A DNA stretch of 64,000 bases from Salipaludibacillus agaradhaerens (GCF_002019735.1 NZ_KV917378.1:2630869-2694868); one strand, 5' to 3'. Shown: positions 23,531-32,515, counted from the first letter of the stretch. Made by a program: numbers and translations. Notes: generated by a model not told the origin, from the sequence alone.

Positions 23531-24700
23531 ACCCCTCCTTGCATATCCAATAGATTCATGATAATTTTTACATATTATCAATCATATAGAAACGTTTTAT
23601 TTATCTTTAGTGGTCTACTCTTAATGTTAACAAAATTACCTGTTAGCTTGCATATAGAAAATAAAGAAGGCGATGTCTCTTCAGACAATGGGATTACTCA
23701 AAACAACATCGTTGAAGCCCTTGAATATTGTAAGCTTAACTATGAAGACATAAACAAAGAAGACATTCCCAACCAACCAGAAGCAACTACCGTAGAAGAA
23801 TTTGAAGAAATAATTGAACAAGTTGAAAAAACGCAAATGCTCGATCACATGATAGCATTCATGATATTAACCAGATACAAAGAAAAGAGGGGTACTATGC
23901 TGTCTACTGAAGGAACGGAATTTTTAACAAAGCTCAGAGAAAAACTTGCATCTGTCGGAAAGAACAATGGGGACATTAATAATAGAATCGATGAAATGGA
24001 AAGGCGTTTAATAGAAGCTGAAGCTCATGGAAAATCTGTGGATGACGTCATTGGAAACCCACAAAGCCAACTAATTAAAGATTTGAAATCAGAAATGACA
24101 GGTGCCATAAAGGGCATTTTTAAGGTTATAGCGATGCTTTTTATCTTAATGATAACCTTCTTCGTTTACTTCACTGCTATCAGAGGGTCTTTTCAATTAC
24201 ATCTTTATCATATTGGAACAATAGCTGGTACGGGAATTATCTTATATATCATTTATTGTATTTTTCTGTACAATATTAATTCTCTTTTCATCAAAAACAA
24301 AGCCAAATACATATTCATATCCCTGATTTCCGTATTATTTATGATTGCCATCACAATCATTACTCTCATATATTTAAATGTGAATCAAACAACGATTTCA
24401 CCCGCTACACCGACGCAAAACACGTTGATATTGATGACATGCATCATCATATTTATACATTCTTGTCTATTTTTCAAATCAACATTATTATTGGGCATTA
24501 TTCTTTTAACTTCAATTGCTCCCGTCATAGCAACTTATTATCCTAATTTGAGAGCCCCGCTTGAGATTCACCCTGCTCTCATATGGATCCCTTTAGTCAT
24601 TGGCTGCATCGCTTTATTTTCGTTTATTATATGGTGTGCGGTAGATGATAGATTTAAAGGAACATTACCCAGAAAGATTATTGATAAATTATCTCAGTAA
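23522..24700 (+). CDS. Membrane protein with HAAS-like domain, possible chimaera
   Basis: The open frame spans 392 codons but its start is uncertain. The first ~125 codons read like a secreted-protein N-terminus (hydrophobic VLFIFSGLLLMLTKLPVS, then an acidic region with NQPEATTVEEFEEIIEQVE). From an ATG at 23897, preceded by AGAGGGG, follows a HAAS-type helical domain (FLTKLREKLASVG...HGKSVDDVIGNPQ). About six to seven membrane helices then end at ...DDRFKGTLPRKIIDKLSQ. HAAS membrane proteins usually pair with PadR regulators; none is adjacent. Either one fused protein or two coupled pieces is possible; a 267-aa product from 23897 is the safest reading. Confidence 0.55.
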   Translation: MQHTPPCISNRFMIIFTYYQSYRNVLFIFSGLLLMLTKLPVSLHIENKEGDVSSDNGITQNNIVEALEYCKLNYEDINKEDIPNQPEATTVEEFEEIIEQVEKTQMLDHMIAFMILTRYKEKRGTMLSTEGTEFLTKLREKLASVGKNNGDINNRIDEMERRLIEAEAHGKSVDDVIGNPQSQLIKDLKSEMTGAIKGIFKVIAMLFILMITFFVYFTAIRGSFQLHLYHIGTIAGTGIILYIIYCIFLYNINSLFIKNKAKYIFISLISVLFMIAITIITLIYLNVNQTTISPATPTQNTLILMTCIIIFIHSCLFFKSTLLLGIILLTSIAPVIATYYPNLRAPLEIHPALIWIPLVIGCIALFSFIIWCAVDDRFKGTLPRKIIDKLSQ

Positions 24701-24809
24701 AATTTGATTTAGGAAAAGATTATGGCACTTTGAGGAAGCACAATAGGTGTAAAATATGAAGGAAAAGGAGTTACGGGTGGATGCTGATTTTGACCTGAAT
24801 TAAGGTGGT

Positions 24810-25103
24810 TCATTTTTCAATAATCGTTATTTTAAAAGCGCCAGAAATAGGAGGTTTAGAGAATCCGACTGGTGGTTTAAAATTCACCTTGAGTTTTTGA
24901 GTTTCCTTAAATTCATGTTTATTTATATTATTCCCCTCAGTATCAATAATCTCGGCATCCTTCGTATTTAAATATATCTTTTCATATTCATGAAATATTA
25001 ACTTATTGCTTTCTAAATGCAAGAATTCACCTTCATCCAATGGATTGACCTCTCTGACATAATAATATTCCGGTTTTATAAATTCATATAGTAAAAAGGA
25101 CAC
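24810..25103 (-). CDS. Hypothetical protein, 97 aa, doubtful start
   Basis: The only available start is a GTG (25103) lying inside the gntP terminator stem, and no ribosome site is visible. The product is a predicted beta-rich domain: SNKLIFHEYEKIYLNTKDAE, TEGNNINKHEFKETQKLKV, ending PPISGAFKITIIEK. The end is reminiscent of DUF3221-like small beta-barrels, with low confidence. It may be the remnant of a longer gene whose 5' part was lost. Confidence 0.35.
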   Translation of the reverse strand: MSFLLYEFIKPEYYYVREVNPLDEGEFLHLESNKLIFHEYEKIYLNTKDAEIIDTEGNNINKHEFKETQKLKVNFKPPVGFSKPPISGAFKITIIEK

Positions 25104-25130
25104 TCACCCAAACGCTTTGGGATGAGTGCC
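25093..25130 (-). terminator. Terminator of the gntP operon
   Basis: On the minus strand CACTCA-T-CCCAAA pairs with TTTGGGTGAGTG, flanked by GG/CC and followed by TTTTT. A second small hairpin (CTGGG/CCCAG) lies upstream at about 25143-25160. Both lie within 115 nt of the gntP stop. Confidence 0.8.
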
Positions 25131-25205
25131 TCTCTGTATTTTATTTACTGGGTTTTGTCCCAGCCCCTTTTCCTGAACTCTATTTAACTGGTGGATTATT
25201 ATTTT

Positions 25206-26576
25206 TCATCCAACGAAAATATTAGCCACGATTAGCATTACAAGCGCTGTGCCCCAAGCTAAAGTCGTTGGTACTGACCAGACAAGCATTTGTTCTTTTA
25301 CGTTTTTGATTCCCATCATTCTGTTAACTACCCAGAACAGGCTGTCATTAAAATAAGAGAAGATCATCGCCCCTAGAGTAGCCGCTTGTGCTGCTAGCAC
25401 CATATTGACATCCATTCCAACGAGAATTGGGGCTGATATAGAGGCAGCTGTAATCATCGATACTGTGCCTGAACCTTGAATGAGCCGGACAATCGTTGCG
25501 ATAAAGAAAGGAAGCAGCACCGGTGGCAGGGCTGTAGCAGCAATTTGCTCGGCAATATAGTCTCCGCTCCCGCTTACACGCAGTACTTCTCCAAGTGCCC
25601 CACCGGCCCCAGTGACCAATAGAATAATACCTGCTGTCTTAATCCCTTCCTCCATGCGATCGATCGCTTCAGCTTGTTTGATTTTACCGAATAATCCGTA
25701 AATTGCAAAAATTAAGCCGATGGCAACAGCAATTACTGGAGATCCGAAGAACTGAATGTACTCGACAGTTGTCCCTTCCAAGCCAAGAGCGCCTACAGTC
25801 GTGTTAGCGAAAATTAACATAATCGGAATAACAATCGGCGCAACTGAACGGGCCAGTGAAGGCAAGTTCTTACTTTCCTGAAGCTCATAGTATTCATCGA
25901 GAGTGGACGGCATGTCAGGACGGTGATAATCAAGGCCGTCTTCCGTAGGTAGCTGGTAAATCCTCTTTCCGATCCATTTTGCGTAATAGACGCCAACGAC
26001 AATAATCGGACCGGCAAAAATAAGTCCCCATAATAACATAAGTCCAACATCAACATTAAATATACCTGCCACACCTAACGGACCAGGAGTTGGTGGTACA
26101 GCATGGTGAGTAGCAGCTAATCCAACACCGAGTGCAACACCAAGTCCTACGACTGATTTTCCAGTTTTCGTTGAAAGCGCTTTAATAAGTGGCATTAAAA
26201 TAACAAAGGCAGAGTCAACGAATATTGGGATAGAAACAATATAACCAGCTAAGGCCATTGCCCATTCTTCTTTTTTCTTTCCAAGCCATTTTATAAATGC
26301 ATAGGCCATTCGTTCGGCCGCTCCCGAGACTTCGAGTATTCGCCCCATCATAACCCCTAAACCGATAACGATCCCAATGGTGCTCAATGTATTTCCGAAC
26401 CCCTGTGTAATGGCGGTCACCACATCAGGGGCTGGCATGCCCCCGATGATCCCTGTGACTGACGCAGAAATCAATAGTGCAAGAAAAGCGTGAATTTTTG
26501 TTTTTAAAACTAGTACAATTAGCAGAAAAACCCCGATGACTAAACCTAATATCATTTGTGCTCCTGAAACTTCCAT
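25206..26576 (-). CDS. gntP: GntP-family acid-sugar permease
   Basis: The 456-aa inner-membrane protein has about 12-13 helices of the gluconate:H+ symporter family. Features are LVIGVFLLIVLVLKTKIHAF, GLGVMMGRILEVSGAAERMA, TGKSVVGLGVALGVGLAATHHAVPPTPGP (split across the family core), and SYFNDSLFWVVNRMMG near the end. GGGGGGC precedes the ATG. It lies 29 nt after the PdxA2 gene and is preceded by a DUF1537 kinase and a DeoR regulator. The likely substrate is therefore a four-carbon aldonate such as D-threonate or D-erythronate rather than gluconate. Confidence 0.9.
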   Translation of the reverse strand: MEVSGAQMILGLVIGVFLLIVLVLKTKIHAFLALLISASVTGIIGGMPAPDVVTAITQGFGNTLSTIGIVIGLGVMMGRILEVSGAAERMAYAFIKWLGKKKEEWAMALAGYIVSIPIFVDSAFVILMPLIKALSTKTGKSVVGLGVALGVGLAATHHAVPPTPGPLGVAGIFNVDVGLMLLWGLIFAGPIIVVGVYYAKWIGKRIYQLPTEDGLDYHRPDMPSTLDEYYELQESKNLPSLARSVAPIVIPIMLIFANTTVGALGLEGTTVEYIQFFGSPVIAVAIGLIFAIYGLFGKIKQAEAIDRMEEGIKTAGIILLVTGAGGALGEVLRVSGSGDYIAEQIAATALPPVLLPFFIATIVRLIQGSGTVSMITAASISAPILVGMDVNMVLAAQAATLGAMIFSYFNDSLFWVVNRMMGIKNVKEQMLVWSVPTTLAWGTALVMLIVANIFVG

Positions 26577-26605
26577 TATTGCCCCCCTTAGCTATATACC
26601 TTATT

Positions 26606-27607
26606 TTACCGTGTAAAGTGTGGTGCGTATTTTGCTGAAAGCTTAATGCATTCTTCCATGCTGACAGAGCTAGCAATGCCTTTTCCGGCAATATCAAAAG
26701 CAGTACCATGGTCTACAGAAGTACGCAGGAACGGTAAGCCGTTTGTAATAGAAATTGTTTTTTCAAAGTCTGTCATTTTCGCTGCAATATGCCCCTGATC
26801 ATGATAAAGAGACAGAACGGCATCGTATTTCCCTTGAAGAGCCTGATGGAAGACAGAGTCTGCTGGTACTGGGCCAACCGCTTCTATCCCATCTGCCACA
26901 GCTCTTTCGATGCCTGGGCTAATTTCATCCACTTCTTCACGGCCAAATAATCCGTTTTCCCCACTGTGAGGATTAAGGCCGGCAACAGCAAATTTACGGC
27001 TTTCCACGCCTAAACGTTGAAGTGCGTCGTCGCACCGTTTCAAGTAATCGTGGACACGGTCGGCTGTCATTTGTGCAATCGCATCTTTAAGAGACAAGTG
27101 CCGGGTTAAAAAGAAGATTCTCATATTTCTAACCTCAAACATTGTTAACGGATCGTCTGTATCAGTCATTGAGGCAAGCATTTCAGTATGTCCGATATGT
27201 GGAACATCTGCGGCTTTTAGTGATTCTTTATTAATCGGTGTTGTAGCGATAACATCTGCCGTCCCGTCGTTTGCCAGCTCCACTGCTTTTTGAATATATT
27301 CAAAAGCAGCTTGGCCGCACTGGGCCTGGACCTCTCCATACTGGAATTCGTCAAGGTTAACGTTATCCATTGACAAAACATCGATTGTGCCAAATTCAAA
27401 CGTTGCTTCGTCCACAGACCTTACTTCATTCATTGTAAGGTCAAGATTCATAATTCCTGCGGCCTTCTCTAAAATAGCCGTATTTCCGATCACAATGGGG
27501 TTGCCTGATTCAAACACCTCTTTTTTCGCTAACGCTGCTACTGTAATTTCCGGTCCGATTCCTGCTGGATCTCCCATTGGAATTGCAATTACAGGTGTTT
27601 TAGCCAT
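26606..27607 (-). CDS. pdxA2: PdxA2-type 4-phospho-D-threonate/erythronate dehydrogenase
   Basis: This 333-aa enzyme of the PdxA fold oxidises and decarboxylates the 4-phosphate of a four-carbon acid sugar to dihydroxyacetone phosphate. It shows PMGDPAGIGPEITVAALAK (N-terminal signature), ATTPINKESL, the metal-ligand histidine in PHIGHTEML, GLNPHSGENGLFG and SLYHDQGHIAAKM with the last metal His, and GTAFDIAGKG. Context with a DUF1537 kinase argues for the PdxA2 subgroup rather than pyridoxine synthesis. AAAGGAG precedes the ATG by 9 nt. Confidence 0.87.
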   Translation of the reverse strand: MAKTPVIAIPMGDPAGIGPEITVAALAKKEVFESGNPIVIGNTAILEKAAGIMNLDLTMNEVRSVDEATFEFGTIDVLSMDNVNLDEFQYGEVQAQCGQAAFEYIQKAVELANDGTADVIATTPINKESLKAADVPHIGHTEMLASMTDTDDPLTMFEVRNMRIFFLTRHLSLKDAIAQMTADRVHDYLKRCDDALQRLGVESRKFAVAGLNPHSGENGLFGREEVDEISPGIERAVADGIEAVGPVPADSVFHQALQGKYDAVLSLYHDQGHIAAKMTDFEKTISITNGLPFLRTSVDHGTAFDIAGKGIASSVSMEECIKLSAKYAPHFTR

Positions 27608-27811
27608 AAGTCATTTCTCCTTTATATGTGTATTTATCTCAGATAACCGTCCGTGACATTCTCGTCTCAAAATAGAGAGGAGAACCAAATCTATTGAGGC
27701 AACGGACGCTAATAATCCTGCTTCACTCAACTACCAATCATTTCCTCCCGCTGATTGAAGGGACGTTTTATATCTCATTAAGTTGAAAGTGTTTCTCACT
27801 TACAGCGACGG

Positions 27812-29092
27812 TTAAAACTTAGTCTGTAGAAACTTGATGCTGTCATAAATCGCTTTTTTATCCCCTACCATACCTCCTTTTGTGATAATAGGGAGGCCGT
27901 CGAAATAACCGCCAATCATTTTCCCATAAGCGGCAAGAGGCAGAACTTCGTCAAGAAGCTCAATACCGCTTGCTCGGCTCACAGAGCAAAGGGATGCTGT
28001 GACATCACCACCACTGGAGAAGCAGCCTTTAAACATGGCACTTTCATCCTCCAGCACCTGTCGACTAATCTTAGCAAGCCCATCGGTAATCCTTTTTGCG
28101 AGTGCCTGTTCACTGGCCTTTTCCTGTTTCGCCTTTTCTTCCAGATTCAGCAGGGAATGCCCGGGGAGATGAGTTGTTAAAATAAGAACTTCCTGTTTTT
28201 TATCAGCAAGAACGGCTTCTGTAGCCCGCTGAATTTCCTCATCCCAGCTGCTTGTGTAGCTGGCAAGTTTATCAGGGTCCACATAGACGGGTTCAGCGTT
28301 TAGCTTGCCTGTAAGGTAGCTAAGCTGCTGTCCTGTTAGCTTAGTGGCGCTTCCTACAGCTACGAGAATTCTTTCCTGTTTTGCCTGCTGGCGCATAACC
28401 GCCTTTGAGTAAGCAGCCGTTAGCGGTCCTGGATCGGCAGAAATGATACATCTATCAAGCCGGCACATGGCTTCTGCAATAACTTCGATCTGATCGTTGG
28501 TAGTAGCATCACAGACAACGATCCTGCAGCCTTCCGAGAATGAGGCATCGATAGATTTACTTAACTCGTCAGCCCCTTTTAATACTTCCTGAAGGCCTAA
28601 AAAGCCAACCTTATTATCAGACTGTATTTCCGTTAAGGCAGGGATATAAGATTGTGTTAATGGCTGAACCGGATCATTAGCGACGTCTGTCTGTTGAAGA
28701 GGAACGCCATCAACGATCAAATATCCGCCAATAACAATTCTCCCTGAGTCAGGAAAGGAAGGAACGATAACGGCAACCGCTTCTTCCCCTAGCTGCTCCA
28801 GCATTGTATCAATTTCTGTACCGATATTGCCTCTGTAAGTGCTGTCGATTCGTTTTGAAAAAAGTTTAGCTCCCCAACGCTTAAACTGGTCGATTGCCTG
28901 GATCGTACGAGACCGGGCAACGTGTTTTGTCTGGTAACGGCTGTCCGTATCGACAATGACAGCATCATAGTTGATTTCTTCAGGAAAGGGGGCCCCTTGT
29001 ACCATTGTGGCAGATTTAAATCCTTGTTTACTCAATCGGACCCCGGTAGCATTCGCACCAGTTAGATCATCTGCGATAACTCCTATTCTCAT
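27812..29092 (-). CDS. dtnK: Four-carbon acid-sugar kinase (DUF1537 family)
   Basis: The kinase phosphorylates a C4 aldonate (D-threonate or D-erythronate) at C4. The N-terminal domain (1-235) opens RIGVIADDLTGANATGV and contains DTDSRYQT and FSKRIDSTYRGNIGTE, the family substrate-binding stretch. The C-terminal domain (250-426) binds nucleotide (VAVGSATKLTGQQL, FSSGGDVTASL, KGGMVGDKKAI). AAGG is 8 nt before the ATG at 29092, preferred over 29098. Its start overlaps the DeoR gene by about 26 nt. A 204-nt gap without recognisable features separates it from pdxA2. Confidence 0.87.
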   Translation of the reverse strand: MRIGVIADDLTGANATGVRLSKQGFKSATMVQGAPFPEEINYDAVIVDTDSRYQTKHVARSRTIQAIDQFKRWGAKLFSKRIDSTYRGNIGTEIDTMLEQLGEEAVAVIVPSFPDSGRIVIGGYLIVDGVPLQQTDVANDPVQPLTQSYIPALTEIQSDNKVGFLGLQEVLKGADELSKSIDASFSEGCRIVVCDATTNDQIEVIAEAMCRLDRCIISADPGPLTAAYSKAVMRQQAKQERILVAVGSATKLTGQQLSYLTGKLNAEPVYVDPDKLASYTSSWDEEIQRATEAVLADKKQEVLILTTHLPGHSLLNLEEKAKQEKASEQALAKRITDGLAKISRQVLEDESAMFKGCFSSGGDVTASLCSVSRASGIELLDEVLPLAAYGKMIGGYFDGLPIITKGGMVGDKKAIYDSIKFLQTKF

Positions 29093-29864
29093 TGGCATTA
29101 CCTTCCTTCTGTGATGGTACCCTTATGACTGTATCGTGGTATGTTTCTGCCTCTTTCATAGACACATTGTCATTTGTGATGATTCCCTGTAATGTTTCCA
29201 GTCCGCACACGGAAGCGAACGAGCTTTTACCGAATTTACTATGGTCAGCAACTAGCCAGGTCGTTTCTGCCGAATGTACCATCAGTCGTTTAATCTTAGC
29301 TTTTTCCAGGGTCGGCGCGGTAATTCCGGCAGCGGGATGTAATGCGTGCGCCCCTAGGAACAGAAGGTCCACATGAATGCTCTCCAGCAGGCTCTCTGTG
29401 TGTGGTCCAAACATAGCCCCAACTTGGTTTTGCAGCTCACCACCTGTAATGATCGTATGTACTGACGTGTTTAGGAACTCGGCAGCGATTAAAATATCAT
29501 TTGTTATCACTGTTAAATTTGATCTGTTTTTCAGCACGCGGGCGATTTCATGAGTGGTCGTGCCTGAATCAAGAATAATCGTATCTCCAGGTCTCACAAT
29601 AGTTGCCGCATAGGCAGCGATTGCTTTCTTCTCCGGGAGCTGCTGTTTTTCTTTATTTTCATAGGATGTTTCGTCAATAATCCCTTTTGCAGGTACCGCG
29701 CCTCCGTGAGTACGGATCAGTTTATTCTCCTTTTCAAGGTGCATTAAGTCCCTGCGGATCGTCATGGCGGAAACGCCGAGCATTTTTTCCAGATCCTCAA
29801 TATCCATTTTTCCTTTTTCCAGCACTTCTTCTTCAATTAACTTTCTTCTTTCGTTTATGTTCAT
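29067..29864 (-). CDS. DeoR-family transcriptional regulator
   Basis: The start at 29864 (MNINERRKLIEEEVLEKG) has AAGGGTG upstream. A longer upstream frame is non-coding promoter DNA. The 265-aa product has a DeoR helix-turn-helix (MDIEDLEKMLGVSAMTIRRD, THGGAVP). The sugar-isomerase-like sensor domain follows (DTIILDSGTTTHEIARVL, NLTVITNDI, LLFLGAHALHPAAGIT, VADHSKFGKSSF). It is the first gene of the acid-sugar operon and overlaps the kinase start, so it is autoregulated with it. DeoR proteins sense phosphorylated sugars, so the inducer is probably a C4 sugar phosphate. Confidence 0.9.
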   Translation of the reverse strand: MNINERRKLIEEEVLEKGKMDIEDLEKMLGVSAMTIRRDLMHLEKENKLIRTHGGAVPAKGIIDETSYENKEKQQLPEKKAIAAYAATIVRPGDTIILDSGTTTHEIARVLKNRSNLTVITNDILIAAEFLNTSVHTIITGGELQNQVGAMFGPHTESLLESIHVDLLFLGAHALHPAAGITAPTLEKAKIKRLMVHSAETTWLVADHSKFGKSSFASVCGLETLQGIITNDNVSMKEAETYHDTVIRVPSQKEGNANENRSYRR

Positions 29865-29887
29865 TTTTTTCACCCTTCTGTTTAAAA

Positions 29888-29935
29888 CAAACATAATATA
29901 TTTTATATTATGCTGTTTATGTTCGTTTATGTCAA
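29888..29935 (-). promoter_or_regulatory. Promoter and repeated operator of the acid-sugar operon
   Basis: On the minus strand a perfect TTGACA (29935-29930) is followed after 17 nt by CATAAT (29912-29907). The spacer holds two direct ACATAAAC repeats exactly 10 bp apart (29925-29932 and 29915-29922). A related inverted copy (ACAAACATAA) lies at 29888-29897. One helical turn between direct repeats inside the promoter suggests a DeoR-type repressor site. Confidence 0.7.
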
Positions 29936-30053
29936 ATATTTTTTTATATTTGATCGTTTTTATCATTGTAACGTAATTTGTGTCGTTGTTATAGGGGGAA
30001 AAGGGAAGGCATTTGAACGTCTTATAACATAGGGGTGCCGTAATGGCTGACAA

Positions 30054-30406
30054 AAGCTTGGCAACGTGGCCTGCGATAGGTAAAGTGTGATTGTGTGGAG
30101 GGTCTTCATGGATTAAGGCCGACTGCCTTACTTGAATGAAAAAATGGGGAGTCTAGCCTTTAAGGCGTACACATATCAGTTTATTATTTGCATCTAGTTC
30201 TTCCATCAAAGATGTACAAGCTTGGTTCCACCATACGAATATTCAAATTACGATGGCATTTACACTCATGTGGCCGATGAAGGCTAATTGTGACCAAAAT
30301 GTCGGTGAGGGGCTAAGATAAGGTTCATAATGAAATAAGGTTCGCACTTACGGCGGCGAACTTGAGGAAGTCCGCCATTACAGATCCCCCCCATCACCTA
30401 ATCAAA
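30054..30406 (+). other. Gene-free spacer with an integrase scrap
   Basis: No intact gene is present. The only recognisable content is the integrase remnant near 30180-30290. The rest shows no repeats or promoters that I could recognise. Confidence 0.5.
30177..30290 (+). pseudogene. Tyrosine integrase remnant 1 (C-terminal)
   Basis: One frame reads LLFASSSSIKDVQAW followed by HHTNIQITMAF. After a frameshift, the next frame contains the continuation YTHVADE. This is the 'DVQxxLGHxxIxTTMxxYTHV' tail of phage-type tyrosine recombinases, including the region before the catalytic Tyr. It has stops and frameshifts and no N-terminal part. It is closely related to the scrap at 34574. Confidence 0.65.
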
Positions 30407-30450
30407 CAAAACGCTTCTGACTATCATTTTTGATAATCAGAAGCGTTTTT
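30407..30450. terminator. Bidirectional terminator after wrbA
   Basis: AAAACGCTTCTGA and TCAGAAGCGTTTT form a long stem with an inner TATCA/TGATA extension. T runs follow on both strands. On the minus strand it terminates the wrbA gene, whose stop is 32 nt away. Confidence 0.85.
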
Positions 30451-30481
30451 TACTCTTTAGAAACCGTTATAATTTTTATGA

Positions 30482-31090
30482 TTAATTTGCTTTTTTAACC
30501 CATTCAGCTATTGTCACTGTACGCTTCGCTTGATGTTTAACAGCTGCTTCAACATCCTCAACCATCTTGCCATCTTGACCTACTGTGACGCTAACGCCGT
30601 ATGGATTTCCTCCAGACGTGAATTGAACTGGGTCAGTGTAACCAGGCGATGCAATTAAGGCGCCCCAATGATGCATTGTCGTGTAAAGACCTAAGATAGT
30701 TGCTTCTTGACCACCGTGAGGATTTTGAGCGGAACTCATGGCACTAACAACTTTGTTTACAAGCTTTCCGTTAAACCATAAACCACCTGTTGTATCTAAA
30801 AATTGTTTCATTTGTGCCGGCATATTTCCAAAACGTGTTGGTACACTGAAAATAATCGCGTCTGCCCATTCAAGATCATCTAGCGTAACTTCAGGTACAT
30901 CTTTCGTTGATTCAACATGTGCTTTCCAGTCTTCGTTTGCATCGATCACTGATTGTGGCGCAAGTTCAGGTACTTTTAATACTTTCACTTCAGCACCATG
31001 TTCTTTCGCACCTTCTTCAGCCCATTTGGCTAATTGATGATTAGTTCCACCCATGCTGTAATAAATAACTGCTAATTTAACATTTGACAT
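30482..31090 (-). CDS. wrbA: WrbA-type NAD(P)H:quinone oxidoreductase
   Basis: This flavodoxin-fold FMN enzyme reduces quinones by two electrons, avoiding semiquinone radicals. The 202-aa form starts MSNVKLAVIYYSMGGTNHQ, with AAAGGAG 9 nt before the ATG at 31090. An in-frame ATG at 31138 with a weaker site would add 16 residues. Visible are the FMN phosphate loop (YSMGGTNHQLA), FSVPTRFGNMPAQMKQFLD and the WrbA hallmark NPHGGQEATILG. It stands at the edge of a cluster with DoxX, nitroreductase and an MhqR-like regulator, so a quinone-stress role is well supported. Confidence 0.88.
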   Translation of the reverse strand: MSNVKLAVIYYSMGGTNHQLAKWAEEGAKEHGAEVKVLKVPELAPQSVIDANEDWKAHVESTKDVPEVTLDDLEWADAIIFSVPTRFGNMPAQMKQFLDTTGGLWFNGKLVNKVVSAMSSAQNPHGGQEATILGLYTTMHHWGALIASPGYTDPVQFTSGGNPYGVSVTVGQDGKMVEDVEAAVKHQAKRTVTIAEWVKKAN

Positions 31091-31286
31091 TTCATTCGAC
31101 TCCTTTGTTTTTCCAAATATTTTTTCCAAAATCCCCATAATACTAAATCACCCTTCTATTAATAGAATAAGTTTATAAGAACCACCTCCACTGAAGATGA
31201 CCCTCTTCAATGTACACATGTTCTTTATCCTGTCATTTCAAAACACGCCATTTACCTCTAATTCATTTTTCTCTTTTTCGAGATAT

Positions 31287-31703
31287 TTAAGCTGATTCTA
31301 CAAAGGATTTTAATTGATGTTTATTCTTAAAGACTAATTGATCTAAAGAAGACAACTTACTACCATTTAACACTAGATGTGCTGCAACAACTAGTAATAC
31401 TAAATCAAAAGCATAACCATTTAAAAAGCCACCTTCTAAATTAACTGTAAAAATAGCGCCAATCATGATGAGTCCCATCAATGCAGCTGCAATGCGTGTT
31501 CCTAAGCCTAAAATGAGCGCAATACCACCAACTAATTCAATGATAGCCACAACATACGCAAGTCCTCCAGGTAAACCAATACTGTCAAACCACCCTACTG
31601 TATTTTCTATACCTCCTTGAAACTTTGCAGCACCATTTCCTAAAAATACAAGCCCTAACACCACTCGCAATAATAAATTTCCAATTTCGTTTTTGTTTGA
31701 CAT
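31287..31703 (-). CDS. DoxX-family membrane protein (MhqP/CatD-like)
   Basis: The 138-aa protein has four hydrophobic helices. It begins NEIGNLLLRVVLGLVFLGNG and contains GLPGGLAYVVAIIELVGGIALILG, both classic DoxX. GGAGGGAG precedes the ATG at 31703. In Bacillus subtilis, DoxX-like MhqP and CatD accompany quinone and catechol detoxification genes under MhqR or YodB control. An MhqR-like half-palindrome upstream (31762-31779) supports the same regulon here. Confidence 0.8.
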   Translation of the reverse strand: MSNKNEIGNLLLRVVLGLVFLGNGAAKFQGGIENTVGWFDSIGLPGGLAYVVAIIELVGGIALILGLGTRIAAALMGLIMIGAIFTVNLEGGFLNGYAFDLVLLVVAAHLVLNGSKLSSLDQLVFKNKHQLKSFVESA

Positions 31704-31761
31704 CACTTTCTCCCTCCGAATTTCCGATTTTATATTTCTGTTTAGTATATTACCATTTAAT

Positions 31762-31779
31762 ATATTACGAATTCAAGAC
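31762..31779 (-). promoter_or_regulatory. MhqR-like operator upstream of doxX (weak)
   Basis: TATTACGAATTCAAGACT keeps the central GAATTC and about 13 of 18 positions of the TATCTCGAATTCGAGATA motif I recall for Bacillus MhqR. It lies about 60 nt upstream of the DoxX start. Confidence 0.45.
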
Positions 31780-31894
31780 TTTTAAAAAATCAATTTTATT
31801 ACCTGCATAAAAACCTTCATTCTCTTACGGATGACCTACAATTGTTGTTATGTAGGTCCATTGTTAATTTGTCATGCACCCATTATTTTCACTT

Positions 31895-32515
31895 TTAAAT
31901 GTATGTTACAAATTCACTAACAGGCTTTCGATAACCGCGTGGTTTCCTACTCTCAACCTTTTCTTTACCGATTGTTATCATCATAGCTACTTCGTAATGA
32001 TCACTTAAATGTAAAACTTCTTTAACCCCCTTTGGATCAAATCCTATCATCGGACAAGTATCCCAGCCTTTTTCTTTCGCCGCTAGCATAAATAACATGG
32101 CTGACAAGGAGGCATTCCTTATTGCTTCATCTCGTTGGAACCCTTGACCTCTAGACTCATAAAAAGAAACTGTATCATTAACCATATGATCATATTCTTG
32201 CTTATTTACCATTCCTAACATCTTCAGACCTTCGTAGATATCTGAAGCTTGTTCAAAAGCTTTTTTATCTCCCAAAACGATGATTACCGCTGAAGCACTC
32301 AATACTTTATGTTGTCCGTATGCAGCTTCTTGTAACCTTTCTTTAACTTCTGGATCTAACACTGTGACATAGTTTGTATGCTGAAGATTAAAAGCTGAAG
32401 GTCCTAATTTAACTAAATCAAAGATTTCATTTAATTCTATTTTCGTAATTGGAACGTCAGGTAAAAAGTTACTAGCTGAACGTCTTTCTTCTATCAACTG
32501 GATAAACTCAGACAT
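31895..32515 (-). CDS. Nitroreductase-family oxidoreductase (MhqN/YodC-like)
   Basis: This 206-aa FMN-dependent enzyme probably reduces nitro compounds and quinones. It starts SEFIQLIEERRSASNF with the FMN-phosphate arginines. GPSAFNLQHTNYV is the P-S-S-x-N-x-Q-P equivalent and GWDTCPMIGFDPKGV the C-terminal FMN region. GAGGGGAG precedes the ATG. The gene lies between the DoxX and MarR genes. Its upstream region has an MhqR-like palindrome half-site, matching the mhqN position in Bacillus subtilis. Confidence 0.85.
   Translation of the reverse strand: MSEFIQLIEERRSASNFLPDVPITKIELNEIFDLVKLGPSAFNLQHTNYVTVLDPEVKERLQEAAYGQHKVLSASAVIIVLGDKKAFEQASDIYEGLKMLGMVNKQEYDHMVNDTVSFYESRGQGFQRDEAIRNASLSAMLFMLAAKEKGWDTCPMIGFDPKGVKEVLHLSDHYEVAMMITIGKEKVESRKPRGYRKPVSEFVTYI

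Noticed and set aside
23379-23561. Plus-strand 60-aa frame
   Set aside because: Opposite to the 48-aa membrane peptide that has an AAGGAGGGGT site; the plus frame has none.
27782-27796. cre-like TTGAAAGTGTTTCTC between pdxA2 and the kinase
   Set aside because: The central CG and the 3' end deviate from the consensus at three positions.
29865-30053. 63-residue N-terminal extension of the DeoR protein
   Set aside because: It covers the promoter and operator repeats; the ATG at 29864 has a proper ribosome site and begins the conserved domain.
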